48,134 nucleotides of DNA from Guptibacillus hwajinpoensis. GTDB taxonomy: Bacteria; Bacillota; Bacilli; Bacillales; Guptibacillaceae. Below, in pieces: positions 41,408 to 48,134 of the stretch (its first letter is position 1; each line of letters opens with the position of its first letter). Both the position numbers and the translations under genes were made by a program. Below the pieces are notes generated by a model. It was not told the origin of the DNA, made no database searches, and saw nothing but the letters and a program-made list of their open reading frames with translations. The stretch covers positions 1 to 48,134 of the forward strand of contig NZ_JAIVKU010000003.1 of NCBI RefSeq assembly GCF_020524165.1, in the 5' to 3' direction.

Positions 41408-42612
41408 AGCACATCCTAATGGTTCTTTTTAAAGACATTGATTATGATGCGAGGGTTCAGCGTGAAGCCATTGCCCTCGCCGAGAGTGGCTATCAGGTGA
41501 CCATTTGCAGCTTAAATGAATTTGATACGGAGCCCCCCTTTTTGCATAACTTGATTACAATTTATAAGCTAGATATTTCTACAAAGCAAGCGAAAAAAGG
41601 AATGGGTACTGGATCGTCACAAAAGCCATCTATTGTAGCAAAAATGGTTAGAAACCCACTTATTAAACTGGCAAAGGATCAATATGCCAGCTACGAATTT
41701 TATAAAAAAGTCAAGGAAACGATGGCCTCTGAAACCATTCATGCCATTCACTGTCATGATCTAAACACGCTTGATACTGGTAAACGCTTAGCAGAACATT
41801 TTCAGAGTAAGTTGATTTATGACTCACATGAACTTTTTAATGAAATGACTGGCCGAAATGCAGTTGATCGTCGTTTCGGTTATGCATTAGAGGCGAAATT
41901 AATGAGCCAAGTTGATCGATTTATTACGGTGAATCCCTATCTGATCGATAAATTTAGTAAAAGGTATGGGAAATTACCTCCTTCAATTTATTTGCAGAAT
42001 ATCCCGCTTCTTGGTCTTGAACAAGAGCGGAAAAATGCTCACTATTTTCATCATCTTTATGGAATTCCAACTGATAAAATTATCCTTTTATATCAAGGAG
42101 GATTCTCAAAGAACCGGGGCATTGAACTCTGTGTTAAAGCGATGAATCATTTGCCTGATCAATACCATCTCGTTTTACTCGGAGATGGTGATATCAAAAA
42201 AGCTCTTACGCAATTAGTAGAAGTTGAAATGCTTACTTCTAGGGTGCATTTCCACCCGAAGGTACCTCCTTCGGAAATCCTATCCTTAACGAAGGAAGCT
42301 GATATTGGTCTCGTTATGTATGAGAATGTGAGTGAAAATAATTATTATTCAACGCCGAACAAAATTTTCGAATATATGTTGATGGGGCTTCCAGTGGTAT
42401 CTTCTAATCATCCAGGGAAATCCTATCTATTAGAAGAGTATGACTTTGGGATTGCAGTTGATGAAAATGAACAAGCGATCGTCAAAGGAATTGAAACGAT
42501 TCAGCAGAGAAGAAATTATTATGTTCAAAAATGTGACGAAGCAAGCAAAGTATTAAATTGGCCAAATGAATCAAAAAAGCTAATTCACTTGTACAATGAA
42601 TTATTTTCTTAA
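41404..42612 (+). CDS. Family 4 glycosyltransferase
   Basis: This 402-residue GT-B fold protein starts with LMVLFKDIDYDARVQREAIAL. It has HCHDLNTLDTGKRLAEHF and IYDSHELFNEMTGR in the acceptor domain, LYQGGFSKNRGIELCVKAM and LLGDGDIKKAL in the donor domain, and NKIFEYMLMGLPVVSSNHPG, the E-x7-E-like site of retaining GT4 enzymes. It is likely cytoplasmic or membrane-associated and adds a sugar to the wall polymer intermediate. The donor is unknown; UDP-ManNAc(A) is attractive from context. Translation is coupled to the TagH-like gene by ATGA overlap. Confidence 0.9.
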   Translation: MKHILMVLFKDIDYDARVQREAIALAESGYQVTICSLNEFDTEPPFLHNLITIYKLDISTKQAKKGMGTGSSQKPSIVAKMVRNPLIKLAKDQYASYEFYKKVKETMASETIHAIHCHDLNTLDTGKRLAEHFQSKLIYDSHELFNEMTGRNAVDRRFGYALEAKLMSQVDRFITVNPYLIDKFSKRYGKLPPSIYLQNIPLLGLEQERKNAHYFHHLYGIPTDKIILLYQGGFSKNRGIELCVKAMNHLPDQYHLVLLGDGDIKKALTQLVEVEMLTSRVHFHPKVPPSEILSLTKEADIGLVMYENVSENNYYSTPNKIFEYMLMGLPVVSSNHPGKSYLLEEYDFGIAVDENEQAIVKGIETIQQRRNYYVQKCDEASKVLNWPNESKKLIHLYNELFS

Positions 42613-42672
42613 TCAACAAGGAAATGTAACTACCTTCATTTCTGAAGTTACTGTGAGTGAGGAGTTGTAATT

Positions 42673-43956
42673 ATGAAACTTGTCGTAATGGGCCTTGGAT
42701 ACATCGGGTTACCCACTGCCGTTATGTTTGCGAGGCACGGCGTTCAAGTGCATGGTGTGGATGTTAATGAGCACGTAATTGAGACATTAAAAAATAAGAC
42801 GCTTCACATTGAAGAACCTGGGCTAGGTGACATGCTCGTTGAAGCGATAGAATCTGGCCATTTAACATTTGGAACAGAACCGGTTGAGGCAGACGGTTTT
42901 ATTATCGCTGTGCCAACACCGGTCAATCCTGACAAAACGGCGAACTTAAATTATGTTCGATCAGCTGCTGAAATGATCCAGCCTTTTTTAAAGGGAGAAA
43001 ATCTTGTCATTCTTGAATCAACAAGTCCTCCTGGCACAACGTTAAAGGTGCTTTCACCTATTCTAGAGTCATCAGGTCTAAAAGTCGGAAAAGACTTATA
43101 TGTCGCCTATTCTCCTGAGCGTGTTTTACCTGGGAAATTGCTCGATGAACTCGTCCATAATAATCGAATTGTTGGCGGAGTAAATGCGGACTCTAGTATC
43201 AGAACAGAGGGAATTTACAAAATCTTTGTAAAAGGAATGATTCACCAGACTGATGCCACAACGGCAGAAATGGTAAAATTAATGGAGAATACGTATCGGG
43301 ATGTGAACATTGCGCTAGCGAACGAATTGGCTCGTATTGCCGAGCATGTTGGCTGTGACATTTGGAAAGCAGTCGAATTGGCGAACTGCCATCCAAGAGT
43401 TAATGTCCATTCGCCAGGCCCTGGAGTAGGCGGTCACTGCATCGCGGTTGATCCGTGGTTTCTAGTGGAAGCAAGTCCAGACGATGCTAAGCTAATCCAA
43501 ACAGCTCGATCGATTAACGATGATGTCCCGAAAAGGATTGCTCAACAGATTAAAGAACGATTAGAAGGAATACCAAATCCGAAAGTTTCATTATTAGGAC
43601 TTGCCTATAAAGGAAATATTGGTGATGCACGTGAAAGCCCATCACTTACAATTTTGCAAGAGCTTGAAGATATGGAGATTGAATGTGCTGTTCATGATCC
43701 ATACGTTGTGGATAAGCGGGTTAAACACCAATTTGAAACGATAGAAGAAACTGTCCAACAGTCAGATTGTCTCGTTATTTTAACTGATCATAACGATTAC
43801 AAGGCGTTAGACCTTAAATCACTAGCCCCTTTGATGCGCCATACCTTGCTTTACGATACGAAGAATATAATTAATAAGAAGCAGGCAGAGAGTGCTGGCT
43901 TCCGATATGAAAAAGTAGGGGAATCCCCAATCAACACGAATTTATTACATTTATAA
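42673..43956 (+). CDS. wecC: UDP-N-acetyl-D-mannosamine dehydrogenase (WecC-like)
   Basis: This 427-residue NAD-dependent 4-electron dehydrogenase has the Rossmann motif MKLVVMGLGYIGLPTAVMFA, the segment LESTSPPGTT and the catalytic Cys256 in GPGVGGHCIAVDPWFLVEAS. That last motif is nearly that of E. coli WecC, which makes UDP-ManNAcA from UDP-ManNAc. With mnaA 6 kb upstream the pathway UDP-GlcNAc to UDP-ManNAc to UDP-ManNAcA is complete. GTAACT/AGTTAC inverted repeats lie in the 60-bp gap upstream. SD GAGGAG precedes the ATG. Confidence 0.9.
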   Translation: MKLVVMGLGYIGLPTAVMFARHGVQVHGVDVNEHVIETLKNKTLHIEEPGLGDMLVEAIESGHLTFGTEPVEADGFIIAVPTPVNPDKTANLNYVRSAAEMIQPFLKGENLVILESTSPPGTTLKVLSPILESSGLKVGKDLYVAYSPERVLPGKLLDELVHNNRIVGGVNADSSIRTEGIYKIFVKGMIHQTDATTAEMVKLMENTYRDVNIALANELARIAEHVGCDIWKAVELANCHPRVNVHSPGPGVGGHCIAVDPWFLVEASPDDAKLIQTARSINDDVPKRIAQQIKERLEGIPNPKVSLLGLAYKGNIGDARESPSLTILQELEDMEIECAVHDPYVVDKRVKHQFETIEETVQQSDCLVILTDHNDYKALDLKSLAPLMRHTLLYDTKNIINKKQAESAGFRYEKVGESPINTNLLHL

Positions 43957-43968
43957 AGGATGAATGAG

Positions 43969-45339
43969 ATGAAGGAAGCATTGTTAACAAAGTTTGAAAC
44001 AGGTAATGCACGTGTAGGAGTTATTGGACTAGGCTATGTAGGACTTCCCCTTGCAGTGGAAATGGCACAAAAGGGTTTTGAAGTATATGGAATCGATGTA
44101 TCTAAAGAAAAAATGGACATTCTAAATAACGGGAAGAGTTATGTGATGGATATTTCCGATGAACAGGTAGAGGCCATTATCGGAAAGAATTTCTTCCCTG
44201 GAGATGACTTTTCAGTTATTTCTAAGTTAGATGCTGTTAGTATTTGTGTCCCAACACCTCTCGCTAAAACAAAAGAGCCAGACGTTTCTTACATCAATGC
44301 TGTGGTTGAAAAATTAGTGGAGTTTATGACAGAAGGCACGCTAGTTGTTCTTGAAAGCACAACTTATCCAGGTACAACGGACGAGTTGATTAAGGCTGTT
44401 ATTGAAGAAAATACTTCCTTCCGTGCAGGTGAAGATTTCTTCCTTTGTTTCTCACCAGAGCGTGTTGATCCTGGTAACCAGCAATTTAACACAAAAAACA
44501 CACCGAAAGTGCTTGGTGGGGCAACGAAGCCATGTCTTGAACTAGGCGTATCTCTTTATAGTTCTTTCTTAGAGAACATCGTTCCAGTTAGCTCAACAAG
44601 CGTAGCTGAAATGGTCAAGCTTCTTGAGAACACGTTCCGAAGTGTGAACATCGGTCTTGTGAACGAATTAACGATGATGTGTGATCGAATGGGAATTAAT
44701 GCATGGGAAGTGATTGATGCGGCTGCTACGAAGCCATTTGGCTATATGCCGTTCTATCCTGGTCCAGGAATTGGCGGTCACTGTATTCCACTTGATCCAG
44801 CGTATCTTTCGTGGAAAGCAAAAATGTTTAACTTCTATAACCGTTTTATTGAGCTTGCAAGTGACGTGAATGGAAACATGCCACGCTATGCGCTTAACCA
44901 GGCTGCAGATATTTTAAATGATAATGAGAAGTCCATTAAAGGATCCAAAATCTTTATTTTAGGTATGGCTTATAAGAAAAACATTGATGATCTTCGTGAA
45001 TCTCCAGCACTTGAAATTTATCGCCTTCTTGAAGATAAGGGAGCACATGTGTATTATCATGATCCATTTGTTTCTAGCTTTAAGAATGGAGAAGAAGTTG
45101 TTTATTCCGTTGAGCTAAATGACCAGAATCTTGATGACGCTGATCTTGTAGTGATTGCAACTGATCATACAACCGTCGATTATGATTATGTCATTGATCG
45201 CGCGAAGCTAATTTATGACACTCGGAATGTAACAAAGAACTACAAAGATTCGAAAGGTAAAGTGACGCTACTCGGTGGTCAGCAAAACTTTGATTTACCT
45301 ACGAATGTTGAAGAAAACTCAAGTGTGAACCCTAAGTAA
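43969..45339 (+). CDS. Second UDP-HexNAc dehydrogenase (WbpA/Cap-type)
   Basis: This 456-residue nucleotide-sugar dehydrogenase has RVGVIGLGYVGLPLAVEMAQKG, the segment LESTTYPGTTDELI and catalytic Cys272 in GPGIGGHCIPLDPAYLSWKA. The GGHCIPLDP.YL.WK form is typical of WbpA-like UDP-GlcNAc (or UDP-GalNAc) 6-dehydrogenases. It is clearly diverged from the preceding WecC-like gene, so it is not a recent duplicate. The pair could supply two different HexNAc uronic acids. The ATG at 43969 gives normal spacing from AAAGG; the ATG at 43960 adjoins the SD. Confidence 0.9.
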   Translation: MKEALLTKFETGNARVGVIGLGYVGLPLAVEMAQKGFEVYGIDVSKEKMDILNNGKSYVMDISDEQVEAIIGKNFFPGDDFSVISKLDAVSICVPTPLAKTKEPDVSYINAVVEKLVEFMTEGTLVVLESTTYPGTTDELIKAVIEENTSFRAGEDFFLCFSPERVDPGNQQFNTKNTPKVLGGATKPCLELGVSLYSSFLENIVPVSSTSVAEMVKLLENTFRSVNIGLVNELTMMCDRMGINAWEVIDAAATKPFGYMPFYPGPGIGGHCIPLDPAYLSWKAKMFNFYNRFIELASDVNGNMPRYALNQAADILNDNEKSIKGSKIFILGMAYKKNIDDLRESPALEIYRLLEDKGAHVYYHDPFVSSFKNGEEVVYSVELNDQNLDDADLVVIATDHTTVDYDYVIDRAKLIYDTRNVTKNYKDSKGKVTLLGGQQNFDLPTNVEENSSVNPK

Positions 45340-45362
45340 TCGAAGTAAAAGGAGAATTCTAC

Positions 45363-47480
45363 ATGAAATTTGATGTTAGCCCATTTATTACAGAAAATAT
45401 TGAGGTATTTATTAATGAGGGTTGCTTAAATGACAAACTGCTCGAAAACGGAAAAAAAGCAAATTCCCTTCTAATTCTTTCTGGTGATGGGGAAACACAA
45501 GCTTCATTAGAACTTGCAAGAGTAGATCAGCGTGTGAAAGAGCTTGTTCGTTTTGATGAGGATTTACAAAAGAAAAGAAACCTGTATCGCTCCTTACCTC
45601 AGGAGCTTCAAGAGAATATAAACCTTCAAAAAGTAAATTATTATCATGCAGAAGAGCTTAAGATGTACCATTCAGATATGGTTTTGCTTGAAGGAAGCTT
45701 TACAAGAAGATTTTTCGAGGAAAGTTTTCTCGCAACCCTTCACCATCTTATGGCACAAGAATTAAACGGCTTGGTAGCAGTGAAATTTCCATTAAATGAA
45801 GAAATTACAGAAGATATCTCTGAAGTTATTCTAAGTTTGAACCAGTATTTTGTGGCAACTTCAATGGGGATTGAAGAAGGTTTTCTCTTCTTCATTGGTG
45901 AACCACGTACCGTACTTCCTGAAGAGCGAATCAATCAAGAAGTTACCAGTGGCCTGTTAGCTGCAATATTAAAGCTTGAAAAAGCTCTTCAAAAGGTAAA
46001 TACCGTCCAGACTAAGCCTGATTTTGAAGCCGAAGAAGATGCGATCGCAAAAGCGGTAGCCAATCAAAACTTGGAGCAAATGATTCAACAACAGTTTCAA
46101 ATTAGAAAGCTTCAGGAACAGGTGAAGCAATTTAAGAATGATTCGAAAAAGAAAGAGAAACAACTTTCTCAAGTATCAAGAAAGTACCAACGTGCTCAAC
46201 ACATCGTTAACCATATGGATTCAAATGCCTCGACTAGATATTTAATTGGTGATGCAGTAATGGGATCTACGAAATCATTTGGACGAGCCATTCGATTACC
46301 AAAACGATTGTTGCGCATTTATCGAGATGCCAAAAGTGGGAAAATTGGACGGATCAAAAATGGATCTGGTTCATTTGAAATTGAACCAATCGATGATGGA
46401 AATGCGATCCTCTTTGTTCCAACAAACGGAGCTGGGCTTGGCCATTTAACCAGATTGCTTGCGATTGCGAGACGAGTGAAACGAATTGACCCGTCCAAGA
46501 AAATTATTTTCCATACAACGAGTTCAGCAATGCATTTAATTTTGCAGGAAGGTTTTCTCGGATACCACCTACCTTCCAAAATGCTTTTCCCTAAAGAAAT
46601 GAGCGCAAAGCAATGGAACGCCATGTTACGTGATCACCTTGAAACGGTGATTGGCATTCATCAACCTGAAACGATCGTATTCGATGGAGCTTTTCCGTAT
46701 GCAGGTCTAGTTGCTTCCATGCGAAAAAAAGACGGCTTAAGAAAGATCTGGGTGAAGCGAGGTCAGCATAAGGAAGGTAAAGCTGAGCTAGTGGAATCAA
46801 AGGAAGCAGAATTCGACGAGGTTTATGTACCAGGTGAAGCTGGTGGGGAAAACAGTATGCGAAAAGAAGGCATAAAAACATACTGTGAGCCAGTTCTTTA
46901 TCTGGATCGAGAAGAGTTAAAAGATCGTGAGAGTGTCCGTCGCCAGTGGAATATCCCAGAAGGTATGAAGATGGTGTATGTTCAACTCGGTGCTGGTAAA
47001 ATCAATGATATTCATTCCACGATCTCCATTCTTCTGAATGAATTATTAAAAAGAGATGATGTGTTTGTCGTAATTGGTGAATCCATTATTGGAAATCGGA
47101 TGGACCTTAAAATGGAACGGGTTCTTACCTTAAGAGACTATCCAAATTCGATCTATTTTAATGCGTTTGATCTGATCGTTACAGCAACTGGATACAACAC
47201 GTTTCATGAAGTCATGTATTTCGGAGTGCCATCCATTTTAATTCCGAATGAAAATACAAAGACAGATGATCAAGTTGCAAGAGCCATGATTGCTGGAAAT
47301 GCAGGGGCTGCTATCGTGTTAAGAGATCCTGGAGCTGCTGATTTTGAAAAAGCCATTCAAGAAGCTCTTGATGAAGAGAACAATCAAACCATGCGTAAAA
47401 GTGCTCTTTCACTAATGAAAGAAAATGGAGCGCAGCAAATGGCAGAAATGATTGTACAAAACGTACCAGCTAATCAGTAG
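45363..47480 (+). CDS. Coiled-coil GT-B (MurG-like) protein with unknown N-terminal domain
   Basis: This 705-residue protein is probably a two-part enzyme. Residues about 1-210 form an alpha/beta domain I cannot assign (for example SLLILSGDGETQASLELARV and HSDMVLLEGSFTRRFF; faintly methyltransferase-like). Residues about 240-285 are a charged coiled coil (QIRKLQEQVKQFKNDSKKKE). From about 340 a GT-B domain resembling MurG/GT28 begins: LFVPTNGAGLGHLTRLLAIA, FHTTSSAMHLIL, YVQLGAGKINDIH and the donor-site segment TATGYNTFHEVMYFGVPSIL. It lacks membrane helices. It probably transfers a sugar to the polymer. SD AAAAGGAGA; 23 bp after the previous gene. Confidence 0.8.
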   Translation: MKFDVSPFITENIEVFINEGCLNDKLLENGKKANSLLILSGDGETQASLELARVDQRVKELVRFDEDLQKKRNLYRSLPQELQENINLQKVNYYHAEELKMYHSDMVLLEGSFTRRFFEESFLATLHHLMAQELNGLVAVKFPLNEEITEDISEVILSLNQYFVATSMGIEEGFLFFIGEPRTVLPEERINQEVTSGLLAAILKLEKALQKVNTVQTKPDFEAEEDAIAKAVANQNLEQMIQQQFQIRKLQEQVKQFKNDSKKKEKQLSQVSRKYQRAQHIVNHMDSNASTRYLIGDAVMGSTKSFGRAIRLPKRLLRIYRDAKSGKIGRIKNGSGSFEIEPIDDGNAILFVPTNGAGLGHLTRLLAIARRVKRIDPSKKIIFHTTSSAMHLILQEGFLGYHLPSKMLFPKEMSAKQWNAMLRDHLETVIGIHQPETIVFDGAFPYAGLVASMRKKDGLRKIWVKRGQHKEGKAELVESKEAEFDEVYVPGEAGGENSMRKEGIKTYCEPVLYLDREELKDRESVRRQWNIPEGMKMVYVQLGAGKINDIHSTISILLNELLKRDDVFVVIGESIIGNRMDLKMERVLTLRDYPNSIYFNAFDLIVTATGYNTFHEVMYFGVPSILIPNENTKTDDQVARAMIAGNAGAAIVLRDPGAADFEKAIQEALDEENNQTMRKSALSLMKENGAQQMAEMIVQNVPANQ

Positions 47481-47505
47481 AACTAATTGTGGGAGAGTGA
47501 TGAAA

Positions 47506-48134
47506 ATGAAACGAAAGATTTTAGTGCCAATTGCATTTAATAATTGGGCGTTAACAGACGTGAACGATAACCGTTTGACGAAAGAATGGATCGATCATCG
47601 AATGGGGATTTTTATGAAGTACACCTGTAAAAGCCTTAAAGCACAAACAAATCAAGATTTTACAACTATCCTTCAATATGATCAGCGTTCTGAAGAGCAT
47701 GTAATGAACGCGTTGAAACAGCATGATCCACTTCCAGAAAATATTAAGTTTGTCCCTAAAAATGCGTATAACAAAACGTTAGAGCGTGAAATACAGGGGT
47801 ATGATGAAGTTTACTTTGCCCGAATTGATTCAGATGATATGTATCATAAAGGGTACTTTGAATTTCTGAAAAATTATCAACCATCAGAAGGAACCGAAGC
47901 GCTGATCAATCAGTATGGTTATTTTTATGATGAGTATTCGGATAAAGTTGCGACGGCTAAAATCAAATCACCACCTTTTTATACGCTCATATACAATGTG
48001 GCCGAGTATTTAGATGGAAAACGTCATCCGGTTAAAGGCCATCTCTCTGTGCACAATCTTAATCATGAATTATTAGAACCGAGAAATTATGTTCAAGTGA
48101 TTCACTCGAATAATATGTCCACATCATTTGAAAA
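47506..48134 (+). CDS. Glycosyltransferase, 3' end beyond window (partial)
   Basis: About 209 residues are visible, open at the right edge. It begins MKRKILVPIAFNNWALTDVN; KEWIDHRMGIFMKYTCKSLKAQTNQDF and YFARIDSDDMYHKGYFEFL follow. The W..HR...F..YT..SL..QT...F pattern and RIDSDDM (a DxD-type metal site) resemble the putative rhamnosyltransferase-like family (PF11316) with a GT-A fold. The ATG at 47506 is 8 nt from GGGAGAG; the ATG at 47500 is also possible. It continues the polysaccharide operon 25 bp after the GT-B gene. Confidence 0.75.
   Translation, partial: MKRKILVPIAFNNWALTDVNDNRLTKEWIDHRMGIFMKYTCKSLKAQTNQDFTTILQYDQRSEEHVMNALKQHDPLPENIKFVPKNAYNKTLEREIQGYDEVYFARIDSDDMYHKGYFEFLKNYQPSEGTEALINQYGYFYDEYSDKVATAKIKSPPFYTLIYNVAEYLDGKRHPVKGHLSVHNLNHELLEPRNYVQVIHSNNMSTSFE

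Overview
The window looks like a Bacillaceae chromosome (endospore-forming Bacillus relative, perhaps of the Alkalihalobacillus/Guptibacillus type; the genus is my inference). Supporting signs are strong AGGAGG-type ribosome binding sites, frequent TTG/GTG starts, many compact U-tract terminators, a YesM/YesN-type two-component system, a formate dehydrogenase plus DUF1641 pair like B. subtilis YjgC/YjgD, TagGH-type export genes, and LytB/LytC-type cell wall proteins carrying CWB2 repeats. No rRNA, tRNA, insertion sequence, phage gene or CRISPR array was seen.

Left part (1-21.2 kb), mostly metabolism and small operons. A perfect 40-bp palindrome is followed by a membrane-anchored sugar-binding protein, a YesM-like histidine kinase and a YesN-like AraC response regulator. 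After an alpha/beta hydrolase and a YdcF-like gene comes a sugar ABC importer without its own ATPase (lipoprotein and two permeases). Its promoter region carries two 17-bp direct repeats 20 bp apart overlapping a cre-like site, a likely target for the response regulator and CcpA. Next are a circularly permuted ATP-grasp / alpha-E / transglutaminase-like operon, formate dehydrogenase with its DUF1641 partner, a VanZ-like gene, a UDP-glucose dehydrogenase, and a set of very small genes. On the minus strand a clear GEMM-I (cyclic di-GMP-I type) riboswitch precedes a 45-residue single-pass membrane protein. An SRPBCC protein and a second VanZ-like protein close this part.

Middle (21.3-34.6 kb), secretion and signalling. 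A SpoIID/LytB-like protein with three CWB2 repeats is followed by an unknown 95-residue gene, a Gfo/Idh/MocA oxidoreductase and a HAD phosphatase. A minus-strand quorum-sensing cassette comes next: a 420-residue HTH-TPR (RNPP/NprR-like) regulator, then 14 bp downstream a 45-residue secreted pro-peptide containing the heptapeptide HDRVPDS twice in tandem. Its two 21-bp DNA copies differ only at synonymous sites. Across the gap are two large secreted subtilases, each ending in three CWB2 repeats.

Right part (34.6-48.1 kb), cell wall polysaccharide. It holds an SGNH-like secreted protein, UDP-GlcNAc 2-epimerase, a LytC-like amidase with CWB2 repeats, a lipoprotein, and then a tightly packed operon: TagG-like permease, TagH-like ATPase, GT4 glycosyltransferase, two UDP-HexNAc dehydrogenases, a 705-residue coiled-coil/GT-B protein, and a glycosyltransferase cut off by the window end. 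Together these suggest a ManNAc/ManNAcA-containing wall polymer, made and exported here, that could anchor the four CWB2 proteins (12 repeats) encoded beside it. That link is inference.

The strongest candidates for something new are the HDRVPDS pro-peptide/regulator pair and the riboswitch-controlled mini membrane protein.
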